From assembly GCA_937927975.1 (NCBI GenBank), contig CALEZT010000226.1, forward strand, positions 1 to 55,987: a stretch of 55,987 nt of DNA. Direction: 5' to 3'. This stretch comes from an uncultured Phycisphaerales bacterium. GTDB lineage: Bacteria; Planctomycetota; Phycisphaerae; Sedimentisphaerales; Anaerobacaceae. The translations under genes were made by a program, and so were the position numbers. This document shows, one piece after another, positions 7,401 through 15,352 of this stretch. Numbering within the stretch: position 1 is the first letter of the stretch; every line of letters begins with the position of its first letter. The notes under the pieces are model-generated. The model was not told the DNA's origin. It worked only from the letters and a program-made list of their open reading frames with translations, and made no database searches.

Positions 7401-9398
7401 TCACAGGGAAAGTAGGTACTCGACCAGAGCGTCGATCTCTTCCTCGCTCAGATGCGAGGTTCGGCCGTGTTTGTCTTGCGGGTTCTTGGTTGTCACGACC
7501 TCTTTGAGCGTCACGGCACTGCCGTCGTGGAGATAGGGGCCCGTTCGCCAGAGTTCGACCAGGGTTGGGGTGTCGAAAGCGTCGCTGCGGTCGAGGGCGG
7601 ATCGCGTGCCCACGTCGTAGGTCTTGAGCGAGGTGAACAGGGGGGCCGGATGGCAGGCGGAACAACCGACCTCGGCGTTCTCGAAGATTGCGCGGCCCTT
7701 GCGGGCCTTGTCCGAAAGGGCGCCGTTGACCAGGTAGGGACTGGGCTCGGGCTCCATCGAGCGCAGAAACGCGCGGACCGCATTGAGGTCGCCCTCCTCG
7801 ATCTCGCGGAACTGGATGAACTGGAAACCTTTCTGTGTGGCCTCTTCCATGTTCTCGCGGATGCCCAGGGACATCGAGGGCGGAGTCTTGTGGGACCACA
7901 GGAGCGAATGGGCGTTCTTGGGGTTGCCGATGCCGTCGTTGAGCAGGTCCCAGTTCAGACCGTCGGCGCGACCGTCCGGGTGGCAGGAGGCGCAGCTCAG
8001 CCAGCTCTGGAAGCTGTGCCGGCCGTCGTGGAAGACGAACTCGCCATGACGAATCGCGTCCGGCGCCGGCTGAGGACCGAGGCCGATGCGTTTGATCACC
8101 CGGCAATGGTTCGGGTCCAGAGCGAGCACTTCGCCTGAGAAGTAGCTGGCCACCATCAACTGCCTGCCGTCGGGTGACAAGGCGAGCGACCGCGGACCTT
8201 TGGCTGCGATCGGGACTCGCGACATCAGCCCCGCGGCGTACAGGGCGCTGAGGTGATAGGAAAGTTGATCGCGTTTGGTCGGGTCCTCCTGGATCTGTCG
8301 CCAGATGGTCCCGGCGTCGCCAATCTGAGATTTGAGATTTGAGATCTCAGATCCCTCCTTCCGACCGGCCAGAAGCTCGTGAAGCCGGCCCAGTTCGATC
8401 CGGGCCATCTGGTGCGCGCCGGCCACGCTGATCCAGGCGGTTCGTCCATCGGGCGAAAGGGCGATGCCCCAGGGATCGGCGGCTCCCTCGGTTACCGTGT
8501 CCAGCAGCGGCGACGCGTATGTCGCCTTTGTCTCCAGATCGATGATGCTCAAGGCATTGGTGTTGATCCATCCGCGGTCGAGTTGCGTCGTCGGCAGCAT
8601 GGTCCGGCCTCGCGTGTGGACGACGTAGGCCCATCGTCCGTCAGGGGAAATCCGAACCTCGCGGACGTTGGCGGAGTTGTCGGGCAGGGGGACATCGGCG
8701 ATCTTCTTGCCGTTGTCGAGGTCGATCAAGCTGACCAAAGCGGTGGAGGTGTGCTCGGCCGCGGAGCCCGAAGGCAACAGGTTGGCGACCACGGCCATCT
8801 TCTCGTCGGGCGTAATCGCGACGAAGTACGGATGTTTGCCGGCCGGGACCGTCGCGCGCACCGCGGCGGTCTTGAGATCCACGATCGAGACGGTGTGCAG
8901 GCCGAAATCGGAGACGACCAGCAGGCCCTTGTTGGACGCCACCGCCACGCCGATGGGCTTGGGTCCTACGAAGAACCGCCGCGACACCTGTCCTGTCTCG
9001 GCCTCGACCTGGGCGACGGTCCCTGCGTCGTATTCGCATACGACGAACTTGTCGGGTGATTCCCAGGCCAGGCCGGAAGGGCGGCCTCGCAGGGGGACGG
9101 TTCTCGCCAGATCGCTCGTGCGAGCATCGAAGATGTACAGGCAGCGTGCGGTGCGGTCGGACACCGCAAACAGGCGACCGTCGGGCGAGAAGGCCAGTTC
9201 GAAGGGGGAGCGATACGCTCGATCCTGTCGCGGCGGGCCCGGCGGAGGCGTGGACATCCCGGGATCTCGAATCGTCGATCTCCCCATGCCTTGGGGCGCC
9301 GCCCAAACGGTCGACAGGAGGACCTCCATCCCCGACGCCAGGACGAACAACAGGAACAACAGACTGACCACGACCGCGACAGGAGTCTTCTTATGCAT
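7401..9398 (-). CDS. Exported beta-propeller / di-haem cytochrome c protein (MauG-like C-terminus)
   Basis: Predicted periplasmic electron-transfer or peroxidase-type protein, 665 aa. An N-terminal hydrophobic segment (about 6-33) ending AAP acts as signal or anchor. Residues about 60-460 contain YVTN/lactonase-type propeller blades with repeated SPDGR motifs. The C-terminus carries two haem c sites, CASCH (469-473) and CSACH (579-583), with a MauG/cytochrome c peroxidase-like layout. The ATG at 9398 overlaps the upstream gene's stop by 8 nt, indicating translational coupling, and the downstream hydrolase starts 11 nt after its stop. Residues about 349-359 (EISNLKSQI) are encoded by a short repeat inside the gene. 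The substrate is unknown; exported propeller-cytochrome proteins are often annotated only as cytochrome c peroxidase-like. Confidence 0.88.
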   Translation of the reverse strand: MHKKTPVAVVVSLLFLLFVLASGMEVLLSTVWAAPQGMGRSTIRDPGMSTPPPGPPRQDRAYRSPFELAFSPDGRLFAVSDRTARCLYIFDARTSDLARTVPLRGRPSGLAWESPDKFVVCEYDAGTVAQVEAETGQVSRRFFVGPKPIGVAVASNKGLLVVSDFGLHTVSIVDLKTAAVRATVPAGKHPYFVAITPDEKMAVVANLLPSGSAAEHTSTALVSLIDLDNGKKIADVPLPDNSANVREVRISPDGRWAYVVHTRGRTMLPTTQLDRGWINTNALSIIDLETKATYASPLLDTVTEGAADPWGIALSPDGRTAWISVAGAHQMARIELGRLHELLAGRKEGSEISNLKSQIGDAGTIWRQIQEDPTKRDQLSYHLSALYAAGLMSRVPIAAKGPRSLALSPDGRQLMVASYFSGEVLALDPNHCRVIKRIGLGPQPAPDAIRHGEFVFHDGRHSFQSWLSCASCHPDGRADGLNWDLLNDGIGNPKNAHSLLWSHKTPPSMSLGIRENMEEATQKGFQFIQFREIEEGDLNAVRAFLRSMEPEPSPYLVNGALSDKARKGRAIFENAEVGCSACHPAPLFTSLKTYDVGTRSALDRSDAFDTPTLVELWRTGPYLHDGSAVTLKEVVTTKNPQDKHGRTSHLSEEEIDALVEYLLSL
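8321..8353. repeat. Intragenic array of TGAGATT-like units
   Basis: The units TGAGATT, TGAGATT and TGAGATC followed by TCAGATC lie in frame within the propeller/cytochrome gene and encode EISNLKSQI on the minus strand. Composition differs from the GC-rich flanks. The insertion sits in a loop between propeller blades and keeps the frame. Confidence 0.7.
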
Positions 9399-10335
9399 AC
9401 CAAGCCCGATCCCGGCTCTTCAATCCATCGAGGATCTTCCTCGTGATGATCGCGTCTTCGCGCACCTGAAAGTCGAACATGCCGACGCAAATGAAGTCGG
9501 CGCCGCCTTCGAAGGCGTATTTGAACCCGCTGGTGGGGTGGATCGCTCCGGCGGCCAGCGTCTTGAACGCGATCCAGGGTTTCTTGACCGTCTTCATGAA
9601 CGCGATCGTCTCTTCCGGCGTGGGTTCCCAGAAGTTGTCCGCTTTGTTGGAGACGACATCGACGCCCTGGTCCGGCCGGCGGGACGACCAGTAGTTCGAA
9701 TGGTGCAGTGTCTTGACGTAGAAGTCGGCGTCGAAGCCGCGGGCCTCGGCGTTGACGATCACGTCGAGCACGTGGGCGCCGAGCCCGCCGGGGACGCCCT
9801 GGGACTTGATGTAATCGACGCACTCGCCCAGCTTGTCGGTGTGGCCCTCTTTGAGCCAGCGGTCGCCGATGACGCCCTGGATGTAAACCGCCGAGGCGCC
9901 CCAGTCGATCGAGGCCTTGATGTTGGTCTTGAGGTCGTCAGGGGTCGGGTGGCCCTCGGCGATCCACTGGATCTTGCCGCCCCGTTTCCAATGGGCCTTG
10001 AAGACGTCCATCGGCTTCTTGCGCGGGTCCGCGATGATCGCGTTGACGCCGCACTCTTCGAGCACGGCCAGCGTTTCGAGCACCTTCTGTTCCGTGTTGT
10101 AGTTCGCCATCAGGTGGTGGACGTAGCCCAGATCCCGGGCGTGGGCCCAGCCGCTGATCAGATTGCCGCCGGAGATCAGTCGGCTGATGGTGAGGTTCTT
10201 GATCTTGCCCATCGGCATGCCTGCGGCGCCGGTCTGGGCCGCAGAAGAGGGGCTCGATCCGGTTGCGATTGCCGCTCCCGCTGCTGCGGCCACCGACGAC
10301 TTGATGAAATCGCGACGATCGACTTGCTGTGCCAT
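9391..10335 (-). CDS. Tat-exported TIM-barrel-like protein of unknown function
   Basis: A 314 aa protein with a Tat signal (RRDFIK at 7-12, Ala-rich h-region, cleavage after about 34). The mature part reads like an (alpha/beta)8 barrel: VNAIIADPR, IQWIAEGHP, GASAVYIQG, ADFYVKTLHH, WIAFKTLAAG and GADFICVGMFDF look like successive strand ends. It has some resemblance to aldo/keto reductase-type or phosphosugar barrels, but the AKR tetrad is not evident, so no reaction is assigned. It is first in a probable operon with the propeller-cytochrome (8 nt overlap) and GH5-like hydrolase, all exported, suggesting one envelope process. No close family is recognised by name. Confidence 0.8.
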   Translation of the reverse strand: MAQQVDRRDFIKSSVAAAAGAAIATGSSPSSAAQTGAAGMPMGKIKNLTISRLISGGNLISGWAHARDLGYVHHLMANYNTEQKVLETLAVLEECGVNAIIADPRKKPMDVFKAHWKRGGKIQWIAEGHPTPDDLKTNIKASIDWGASAVYIQGVIGDRWLKEGHTDKLGECVDYIKSQGVPGGLGAHVLDVIVNAEARGFDADFYVKTLHHSNYWSSRRPDQGVDVVSNKADNFWEPTPEETIAFMKTVKKPWIAFKTLAAGAIHPTSGFKYAFEGGADFICVGMFDFQVREDAIITRKILDGLKSRDRAWYA

Positions 10336-10411
10336 GTTCGCACTCCTTACAGCCTTTGGTCTGTGGTTGTCTGGCTCAGTATACGAGATCGGGCACGCCT
10401 CTTCAAGGAAA

Positions 10412-10500
10412 CCCGTTCGTAGTGACGCCGTAAGGCGTTATCTTCTCTTCCCACAAAGAGAAGATACGCCCTGACGGGCACACCACGAACCTGATGCCCT
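10412..10500. repeat. Hairpin cluster with the GATAACGCC...GGCGTC repeat tail
   Basis: On the minus strand 10412-10443 reads AGATAACGCC-TTAC-GGCGTCACTACGAACGGG. The same tail occurs on the plus strand at 17232-17263 and 37262-37293. It is followed by hairpins TATCTTCTC/GAGAAGATA and GCCC-TGAC-GGGC. It lies in the 175 bp gap upstream of the 9391-10335 gene and may also terminate transcription of the gene starting at 11842. Confidence 0.7.
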
Positions 10501-10510
10501 TGCGGGCATA

Positions 10511-11842
10511 TTACTGACCGCTGCTGTTGAGTCCGATCTGAACGTTGCCGGCTGATTCATTCGTGATCCGCTCGGCGCCGGTGAAGACGTTCTCGGCGAT
10601 CACCGCCCGGCGGACATCCTTGCCCAACCGGATCTGGGGGCGGTCCTGGCGGAACTCGCAGCCGCGAACGAGCACCGTGCCGCTCTGGGCCTGGATGGCG
10701 GGGAGTTTGCCCTCTTTCCCGCCCCACTGGGTGAAGGTGCAGTCGCCGAAGCCGACGGTGCCCTTGCCTGCGATCTTGGCGATCTGGTTGCAGGGACCCC
10801 AGAACGCGCAGTTGACGAAGCGGATGGAGCCGGTGTTGGCCTCCATGATTTCGATCATCGTCGGATCGGGACCGTGGAAGGAGACGAATTCGCCGTTGGT
10901 GATCAGGATGCCGTAAGGAGCGGATTGTTCGACGACGAGGGCCGTGTGGCAGTCGTCGGCGCCGATGCCCAGGAAATTGCCGTTGCAGACGCCTGTCTTG
11001 CTGGCGACAAATTTGTAGCCCACCTTGTATCCGAAGCAGAATGTGTTCAGCACGTACTCCCAGTCGGAGCGGCCGAAGATGAACGCTTCGCCGTTTTCCA
11101 TCTGCCACTGGAACAGGCCGGGCTTCATACTGAACCAGGGATTGAAATGCACGTTCTCGATTCGTCCGATGTCGTAGATCGCATCGACGTAGATGCCCCG
11201 GCGGAGCGGCTGGCCGTGCACGTTGCGGATCAGGTGCCGCTCGTTGCGTGTCGCGTCGATGCCGTTGTAGGGGTTCAGCAGCTCGACGTCCAAAACCGCG
11301 GGGTTCTTGCCTCGCATGGAGATCGCCCAGGGATACGCCTGGGGCGGGGCGTCGCTGTGTTGCTGCGGATAATAGATCACGACGCCCTTGAGCGTGCTGT
11401 TGGTGTTGAGCGTGATGAAGGACGCTCCCTCCTCGTTGCCCGCGCCTTCGGTGACGAGGAAGGTCGTGCCGTCGTCGGTGGGCTTGGGCAGGCCGCGGTC
11501 GCGGAGTCCGTTGTGGGCCGGGACCGATTCCCAGATGCCCGCCAGCGTCACCGCGTTGGGGACGTTCAGATGGCCCGCGAAGAAGTAGTTGCCGCGAGGG
11601 GCCAGGACGGTCCCCCCTTTCGCCTCACCGGCCGCATCGAGAGCTTTCTGGAATGCGGCCGTGTCGTCCGCCTTCCCGTCGCCGAGGGCCCCGAAGTCTC
11701 GCACGCTATAGACGGTGGCCGCGGAGGTCTGCGGCGCATCCTGACCCAGGGCCTTGACAGAGGGGAACAGGAACAATCCGAGGATACAGGCACCCCGAAC
11801 GACGAACACTCTTCTGCACTGAGTCTGCGACATTCTCTTCAC
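10511..11842 (-). CDS. Secreted pectate-lyase-like right-handed beta-helix protein
   Basis: 443 aa with a signal peptide (hydrophobic VRGACILGLFLFP, cleavage near 34). The mature N-terminus VYSVRDFGALGDGKADDTAAFQKAL is the hallmark of the pectate-lyase superfamily 3 / GH28-like beta-helix fold (shown here as VRDFGALGDG and DDTAAFQKAL). The remainder has the short repeated strands and Asn/Gly turns of a parallel beta-helix. Such proteins are polysaccharide lyases, epimerases or hydrolases; catalytic residues cannot be assigned from sequence alone. The gene lies 27 nt downstream of the oxidoreductase gene 11870-13150, same strand, so an operon is likely. Confidence 0.88.
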   Translation of the reverse strand: MKRMSQTQCRRVFVVRGACILGLFLFPSVKALGQDAPQTSAATVYSVRDFGALGDGKADDTAAFQKALDAAGEAKGGTVLAPRGNYFFAGHLNVPNAVTLAGIWESVPAHNGLRDRGLPKPTDDGTTFLVTEGAGNEEGASFITLNTNSTLKGVVIYYPQQHSDAPPQAYPWAISMRGKNPAVLDVELLNPYNGIDATRNERHLIRNVHGQPLRRGIYVDAIYDIGRIENVHFNPWFSMKPGLFQWQMENGEAFIFGRSDWEYVLNTFCFGYKVGYKFVASKTGVCNGNFLGIGADDCHTALVVEQSAPYGILITNGEFVSFHGPDPTMIEIMEANTGSIRFVNCAFWGPCNQIAKIAGKGTVGFGDCTFTQWGGKEGKLPAIQAQSGTVLVRGCEFRQDRPQIRLGKDVRRAVIAENVFTGAERITNESAGNVQIGLNSSGQ

Positions 11843-11869
11843 TCCTATCTCTCGTGGTTCCTATGGCTG

Positions 11870-13150
11870 CTACGCCTTGACGCCGGGCAGGGGGACCACG
11901 TTTTCCTTCGGGATCTCGACCGTGCCCTTCTCGAAGTCCTCCGCGGTCGGCCGTAGTGTTTCATTATAGTGCTTTGGATTGATCGTCGCGTCCTCCATGA
12001 TCTCCTTCCACGTGATCTGCTGGCCGGTATAGGCGGACATGCGTCCCATGATGGCCGTGGCGGAGGATTCCGCGACCGCCTTCGCCTGGTTGACGGGCTT
12101 GCCCTTGCTCACGAGGTAGAGCGTGTCCACCTGCTCCTGGATGTGGCTGACCGGCGCCTGGGGCAGGTCGGCGGGGATGGGCGACTGCCTGGGTTTGCCT
12201 TTGTAGTCGCTGCCCTCCGTGTGACCTTTCTCATAGACGAAATCGTGGCCCACCCAGTTCCAGCAGCCGTTGACCTGGCGGCACATGGAATGGATGTGCA
12301 CGCCGTCGCCGTAGTCGTAGTCCACGCTGAAGAAATCGTACATGTCGCCCGCGGGTCGCTGCGAACGACCGCCGAAGCCGACCGCGCTGACCGGGGGCCT
12401 GCCGACGAACCAGTTGGCGATGTCGATGTTGTGTACGTGCTGCTCGACGAGGTGATCGCCGGAGAGGGCGATCCAGTTCTGCCACGACTTCACGAGGTCC
12501 TCGGGCTTCTGGGGATGGATCGGCTCGCGCCAGAACATGTGGCCGATGCAGAACGACACGCGGCCGGCGTAGAGCTTGCCGAGGGCCCCCTCGACCGCGA
12601 CCGCCTGGTGCGTGTTGATGTACTTCCAGTCGTGCCGCATCTCGGTGCCTGCGGTGATGACGAGCCCTTTCTTCATGGCCTCTTCGCCCGCGGCGATCAC
12701 GCGGCGGCAGCCCGGCGGGTCCACCGCGACCGGCTTCTCGATGAACACGTGCTTGCCCGCCTTGACGCAGGCCTCCAGGTGCAGGGGTCGGAACAGCGGC
12801 GCCTCGGCCATCAGGACGATCTCGACGTCGGTTGCCAGCATGTCATGGTAGCCCGAGGGCCCGCCGAAGCACCGCTCGGGCGGGACGTTGAACTGCTTGC
12901 CCGCCGCGACAGCCCGCTCCTTGAAGTAGTCGGATGTCGCGACGATGCGAACGTCGAAACCGAGGATCTTGCCGGCCTCCATCGCCCCGGCGGCCGCCCC
13001 ACGGCCCCGCCCGCCGCACCCGATCAAGCCCAGCTTGAACACTCGTCCCTGGGCACGGGCGGCTGTGCCGAGAATGGCGGGGGCCGCAATAGTCGCCCCT
13101 ACGGTGGTTCGCACGAAGTCGCGTCGCGATAGCCCGGTTGGCGTGGTCAT
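11870..13150 (-). CDS. Tat-exported Gfo/Idh/MocA-family oxidoreductase
   Basis: 426 aa NAD(P)-binding oxidoreductase with an N-terminal Tat signal (SRRDFVRTT, RR at 9-10). The Rossmann motif GLIGCGGRG (41-49) and the family EKP motif (about 138-140) are both present. The C-terminal alpha/beta domain contains HNIDIANWF and a His/Asp-rich YDYGDGVHIH stretch. Start 13150 is chosen over upstream ATGs (13183 and further) because AAGGAT precedes it and it gives the Tat signal at the expected position. It is first in a probable two-gene operon with the beta-helix protein. Exported members are thought to hold NAD tightly and act on glycosides; the substrate here is unknown. The 280 bp to the divergent gene at 13431 holds presumed promoters but no strong consensus. 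Confidence 0.93.
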   Translation of the reverse strand: MTTPTGLSRRDFVRTTVGATIAAPAILGTAARAQGRVFKLGLIGCGGRGRGAAAGAMEAGKILGFDVRIVATSDYFKERAVAAGKQFNVPPERCFGGPSGYHDMLATDVEIVLMAEAPLFRPLHLEACVKAGKHVFIEKPVAVDPPGCRRVIAAGEEAMKKGLVITAGTEMRHDWKYINTHQAVAVEGALGKLYAGRVSFCIGHMFWREPIHPQKPEDLVKSWQNWIALSGDHLVEQHVHNIDIANWFVGRPPVSAVGFGGRSQRPAGDMYDFFSVDYDYGDGVHIHSMCRQVNGCWNWVGHDFVYEKGHTEGSDYKGKPRQSPIPADLPQAPVSHIQEQVDTLYLVSKGKPVNQAKAVAESSATAIMGRMSAYTGQQITWKEIMEDATINPKHYNETLRPTAEDFEKGTVEIPKENVVPLPGVKA

Positions 13151-13430
13151 GGGTGGATCCTTAAGAAGAGGCGTCGAATGCATGTCAGGCTCCAAGCGAA
13201 TGGAAGCAACAGTCCGGTCTGAACTTGGCCGCCATTTTAGCATCCCCGACCGATATTTCAAGCGCCAGGCAAGGGATGAGACGGATATCGTTTCCGGCGA
13301 TTTCGGGCGGTCCTTTTGGATTTGACGGGTCCGGCGGCCGGAACTACAATCACCGCTGTCCAGGTTGGAATCAGGCGAAGGATCCGCCGCCGAAACCGGG
13401 TCCAAGTGAATTGAGATGAGGTGAAGGAGC

Positions 13431-14330
13431 ATGAAGGCACAGTCGAACAATCCCAATTTGTCCCGTCGCGGTTTCCTCGCGACCACTGCCTCCGTCGCGG
13501 CCCTCGGTGTTCTGGGTTCGGGCTGCTCGAAATCGCAGATCAAGAGCACCACCGATGCCGCCGCCCGGGCAGTCACGGGCAAGATCCCGGTGGGCGTGCA
13601 GGTATACTCGGTCCGCAAGGTCGCCGAGAAGGACCTGGCCGGCACGCTGGCGGGGATCGCCAAGATGGGCTACGCCGGCGTCGAATTCGCGGGCTACTAT
13701 GGGCACAGCGCCAAGGATGTCCGCAAGATGCTCGACGACAACGGCCTCGTCTGCTGCGGCACGCACACCCAGTACGCCGACCTCGCGGAAGACAAGCTGG
13801 CCGCGACCCTCGAATTCAACAAGACCCTCGGCAACAAGTACGTGATCGTGCCCTGGCTCCAGGGCGACGAGAAGGACATGAAGAACTCCTGGCTCAAGTA
13901 CGCCGAGCGGTTCAACGTGCTGTCCGAGAAGCTCAAGAAGCAGGGCATGTGGATCGGCTATCACGCCCACGCCCACGACCTGCACCCCCTCGGCGACACG
14001 ACCTCCTGGGACGTCTTCTTCAGCAACACGAACAAAGACGTCATCATGCAGCTCGACACCGGCAACGCCATGACCGGCGGCGGCGACCCGGTCGCCATTC
14101 TGAAGAAATACCCCGGCCGGGCCGTCACGATTCACCTGAAGGAATACTCCAAGACCAATCCCAAGGCCCTGCTCGGCGAGGGCGACGTCCAGTGGACCGA
14201 GGTCTTCAAGCTCTGCAAGACGATCGGCGGCACGAAGTGGTACATCATCGAGGAAGAGAAAGACGCCATCCCGCCGATGGAAGGCATCGAGATCTCACTG
14301 AAAAACCTCAAGGAGAAGTTCCGGACGTGA
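13431..14330 (+). CDS. Exported lipoprotein, xylose-isomerase-like sugar isomerase/epimerase
   Basis: 299 aa TIM-barrel protein of the AP-endonuclease 2/xylose isomerase-like superfamily. The N-terminus combines a twin-arginine-like SRRGFLATT with a lipobox-like LGSGC (cysteine about residue 34), so a Tat lipoprotein is inferred. Barrel motifs include VGVQVYSVR, GYAGVEFAGYYG, IGYHAHAHD, IMQLDTGN and VTIHLKEY, supplying the Glu, His and Asp metal ligands typical of the family. The start at 13431 follows GAGGTGAAGGAGC. Divergent from the exported oxidoreductase 11870-13150, a common pairing in planctomycetes that suggests a shared modified-sugar pathway. An intrinsic terminator follows at 14363. 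Confidence 0.9.
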   Translation: MKAQSNNPNLSRRGFLATTASVAALGVLGSGCSKSQIKSTTDAAARAVTGKIPVGVQVYSVRKVAEKDLAGTLAGIAKMGYAGVEFAGYYGHSAKDVRKMLDDNGLVCCGTHTQYADLAEDKLAATLEFNKTLGNKYVIVPWLQGDEKDMKNSWLKYAERFNVLSEKLKKQGMWIGYHAHAHDLHPLGDTTSWDVFFSNTNKDVIMQLDTGNAMTGGGDPVAILKKYPGRAVTIHLKEYSKTNPKALLGEGDVQWTEVFKLCKTIGGTKWYIIEEEKDAIPPMEGIEISLKNLKEKFRT

Positions 14331-14362
14331 GAACAGAAGCCTGAAGGTAAGAGCGACAAACG

Positions 14363-14403
14363 AAAAGGGAAGAGCAGGGCGTTCGTCTGCCGGCTCTTCC
14401 CTT
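14363..14403 (+). terminator. Intrinsic terminator after the sugar isomerase gene
   Basis: A 12-bp perfect stem AAAGGGAAGAGC (14363-14374) / GCTCTTCCCTTT (14392-14403) with a 17-nt loop, then a T-rich TTTGCTTTG. It lies between convergent genes. Confidence 0.75.
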
Positions 14404-14463
14404 TGCTTTGGTTCCTTGCGGAAGTACGGGGACGCACAGGCACGGATTCCGACGCTTCGCGTC

Positions 14464-14586
14464 GGGAGTTTACCGCTTCAAGGCCATCAGCATGGAGGGG
14501 CGTTGCACGCCCCTTCGCAACGGTCGGCCCAGCGTGCGAACGCCTCGTTTGCGTCCAAGCCGGAGGCCACAACGCGAAAAACTTCC
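14464..14586. repeat. Structured repeat, GGGA-TTT-CGC outer stem (copy 1, degenerate)
   Basis: Outer arms GGGAGTTTACCGC (14464-14476) and GCGAAAAACTTCCC (14573-14586) enclose a perfect inner hairpin GGGGCGT-TGC-ACGCCCC (14497-14513) and a weaker one further right. The layout matches the better-preserved copies at 16891, 18638 and 36910. The rest of the 337 bp gap (14331-14667) holds only the terminator. Confidence 0.6.
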
Positions 14587-14667
14587 CCTGCACGACCGTT
14601 TCGGGCGTGCCGCTCCGGCGGTTGCGACGATCCCCGCAATTCCGTGACGGACCTTTTTTCTTGCCTC

Positions 14668-15171
14668 TTACTTTTCTTCGCCCAGCGTTTCAACCGTGTG
14701 CGTCATGTCAGCCAGATCGAGAATCACGAGATGACTGGAGCCGGTAATCCAATCCGTCGCTTCGCCGGGGTTGACGATCAACGTCCGGCCCACCTTGCGG
14801 ATGTCCTGGCGGTGCGTGTGGCCATAGACGATCAGATCATATTGTTGGCTTGCGACCAGTTCCTCGATGTTGTGATGCGTGTGCGTCATGTACACCTTGC
14901 GACCGGCCAGCTCACCTTTGTAGCAGTACTCATGGATCTCGCCGCCGAAGCCTTCGATCGTCTGTCGCAGGAAGAGCTTCTCGCCGTCGTTGTTCCCGTA
15001 GACCGCAATGAACCTCACGCCCTTGAGTTCTGAAAAGGCCTTGGCCGTGAACGGCGCCACGATGTCCCCGGCGTGCAGCACATATTCGACCTTATGCCGG
15101 GCGAAGATCTCCACGGCTTGAACGACATTGCGATGATGGTCGTGCGTGTCCGAGATGATGCCAATCTGCAT
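14668..15171 (-). CDS. YfcE/MJ0936-family metallophosphoesterase
   Basis: 167 aa, the typical length for small calcineurin-like phosphodiesterases of the YfcE/MJ0936 group. Metal and phosphate motifs occur in order: SDTHDH (D8, H10), HAGDI (D36), YGNNDG, THTHHN and GHTHRQ, a complete dimetal site. Cytoplasmic, with no signal peptide. Substrate is likely a phosphodiester of unknown identity. It lies downstream of the 15353-16786 gene on the same strand, with a palindromic repeat between them, so transcription may be shared or interrupted. Convergent with the isomerase at 13431. Confidence 0.93.
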   Translation of the reverse strand: MQIGIISDTHDHHRNVVQAVEIFARHKVEYVLHAGDIVAPFTAKAFSELKGVRFIAVYGNNDGEKLFLRQTIEGFGGEIHEYCYKGELAGRKVYMTHTHHNIEELVASQQYDLIVYGHTHRQDIRKVGRTLIVNPGEATDWITGSSHLVILDLADMTHTVETLGEEK

Positions 15172-15186
15172 GGTTCACTCCTCAAG

Positions 15187-15350
15187 CATCCGAAGCCGCT
15201 ACGCATAGAATCCGCAATCCGATACAGATTCGAATGACAGAAGTTCGAAACCCAAGGAGGGGACGATCGGTCGGCGACAGCGTTTCGGTGATTTGAGATT
15301 CCTCCGTTTTGAGTTTGTTTCGGATTTCGTGCTTCGAATTTCGTGCTTTC
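15187..15350. repeat. Palindromic repeat (copy B)
   Basis: The right arm is well preserved, with CGTTTCGGTGATTTGAG, then TTTGTTTCGGATTTCGTGC, then TTCGAATTTCGTGCTTTC. The left arm (about 15187-15255) is degenerate: GAAGCCGC, GAATCCGCAATCCGATAC. It fills the gap between two minus-strand genes and ends 2 nt from the stop codon of the 15353-16786 gene. Confidence 0.75.
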
Positions 15351-15352
15351 TT

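Noticed and set aside
7390..8106. N-terminal extension of the GH5-like gene
   Set aside because: It runs through the 3' end of the propeller-cytochrome gene in another frame and encodes Arg/Pro-rich sequence.
13151..13663. Longer N-terminus for the 11870-13150 oxidoreductase
   Set aside because: The Tat signal and AAGGAT ribosome-binding site fix the start at 13150.
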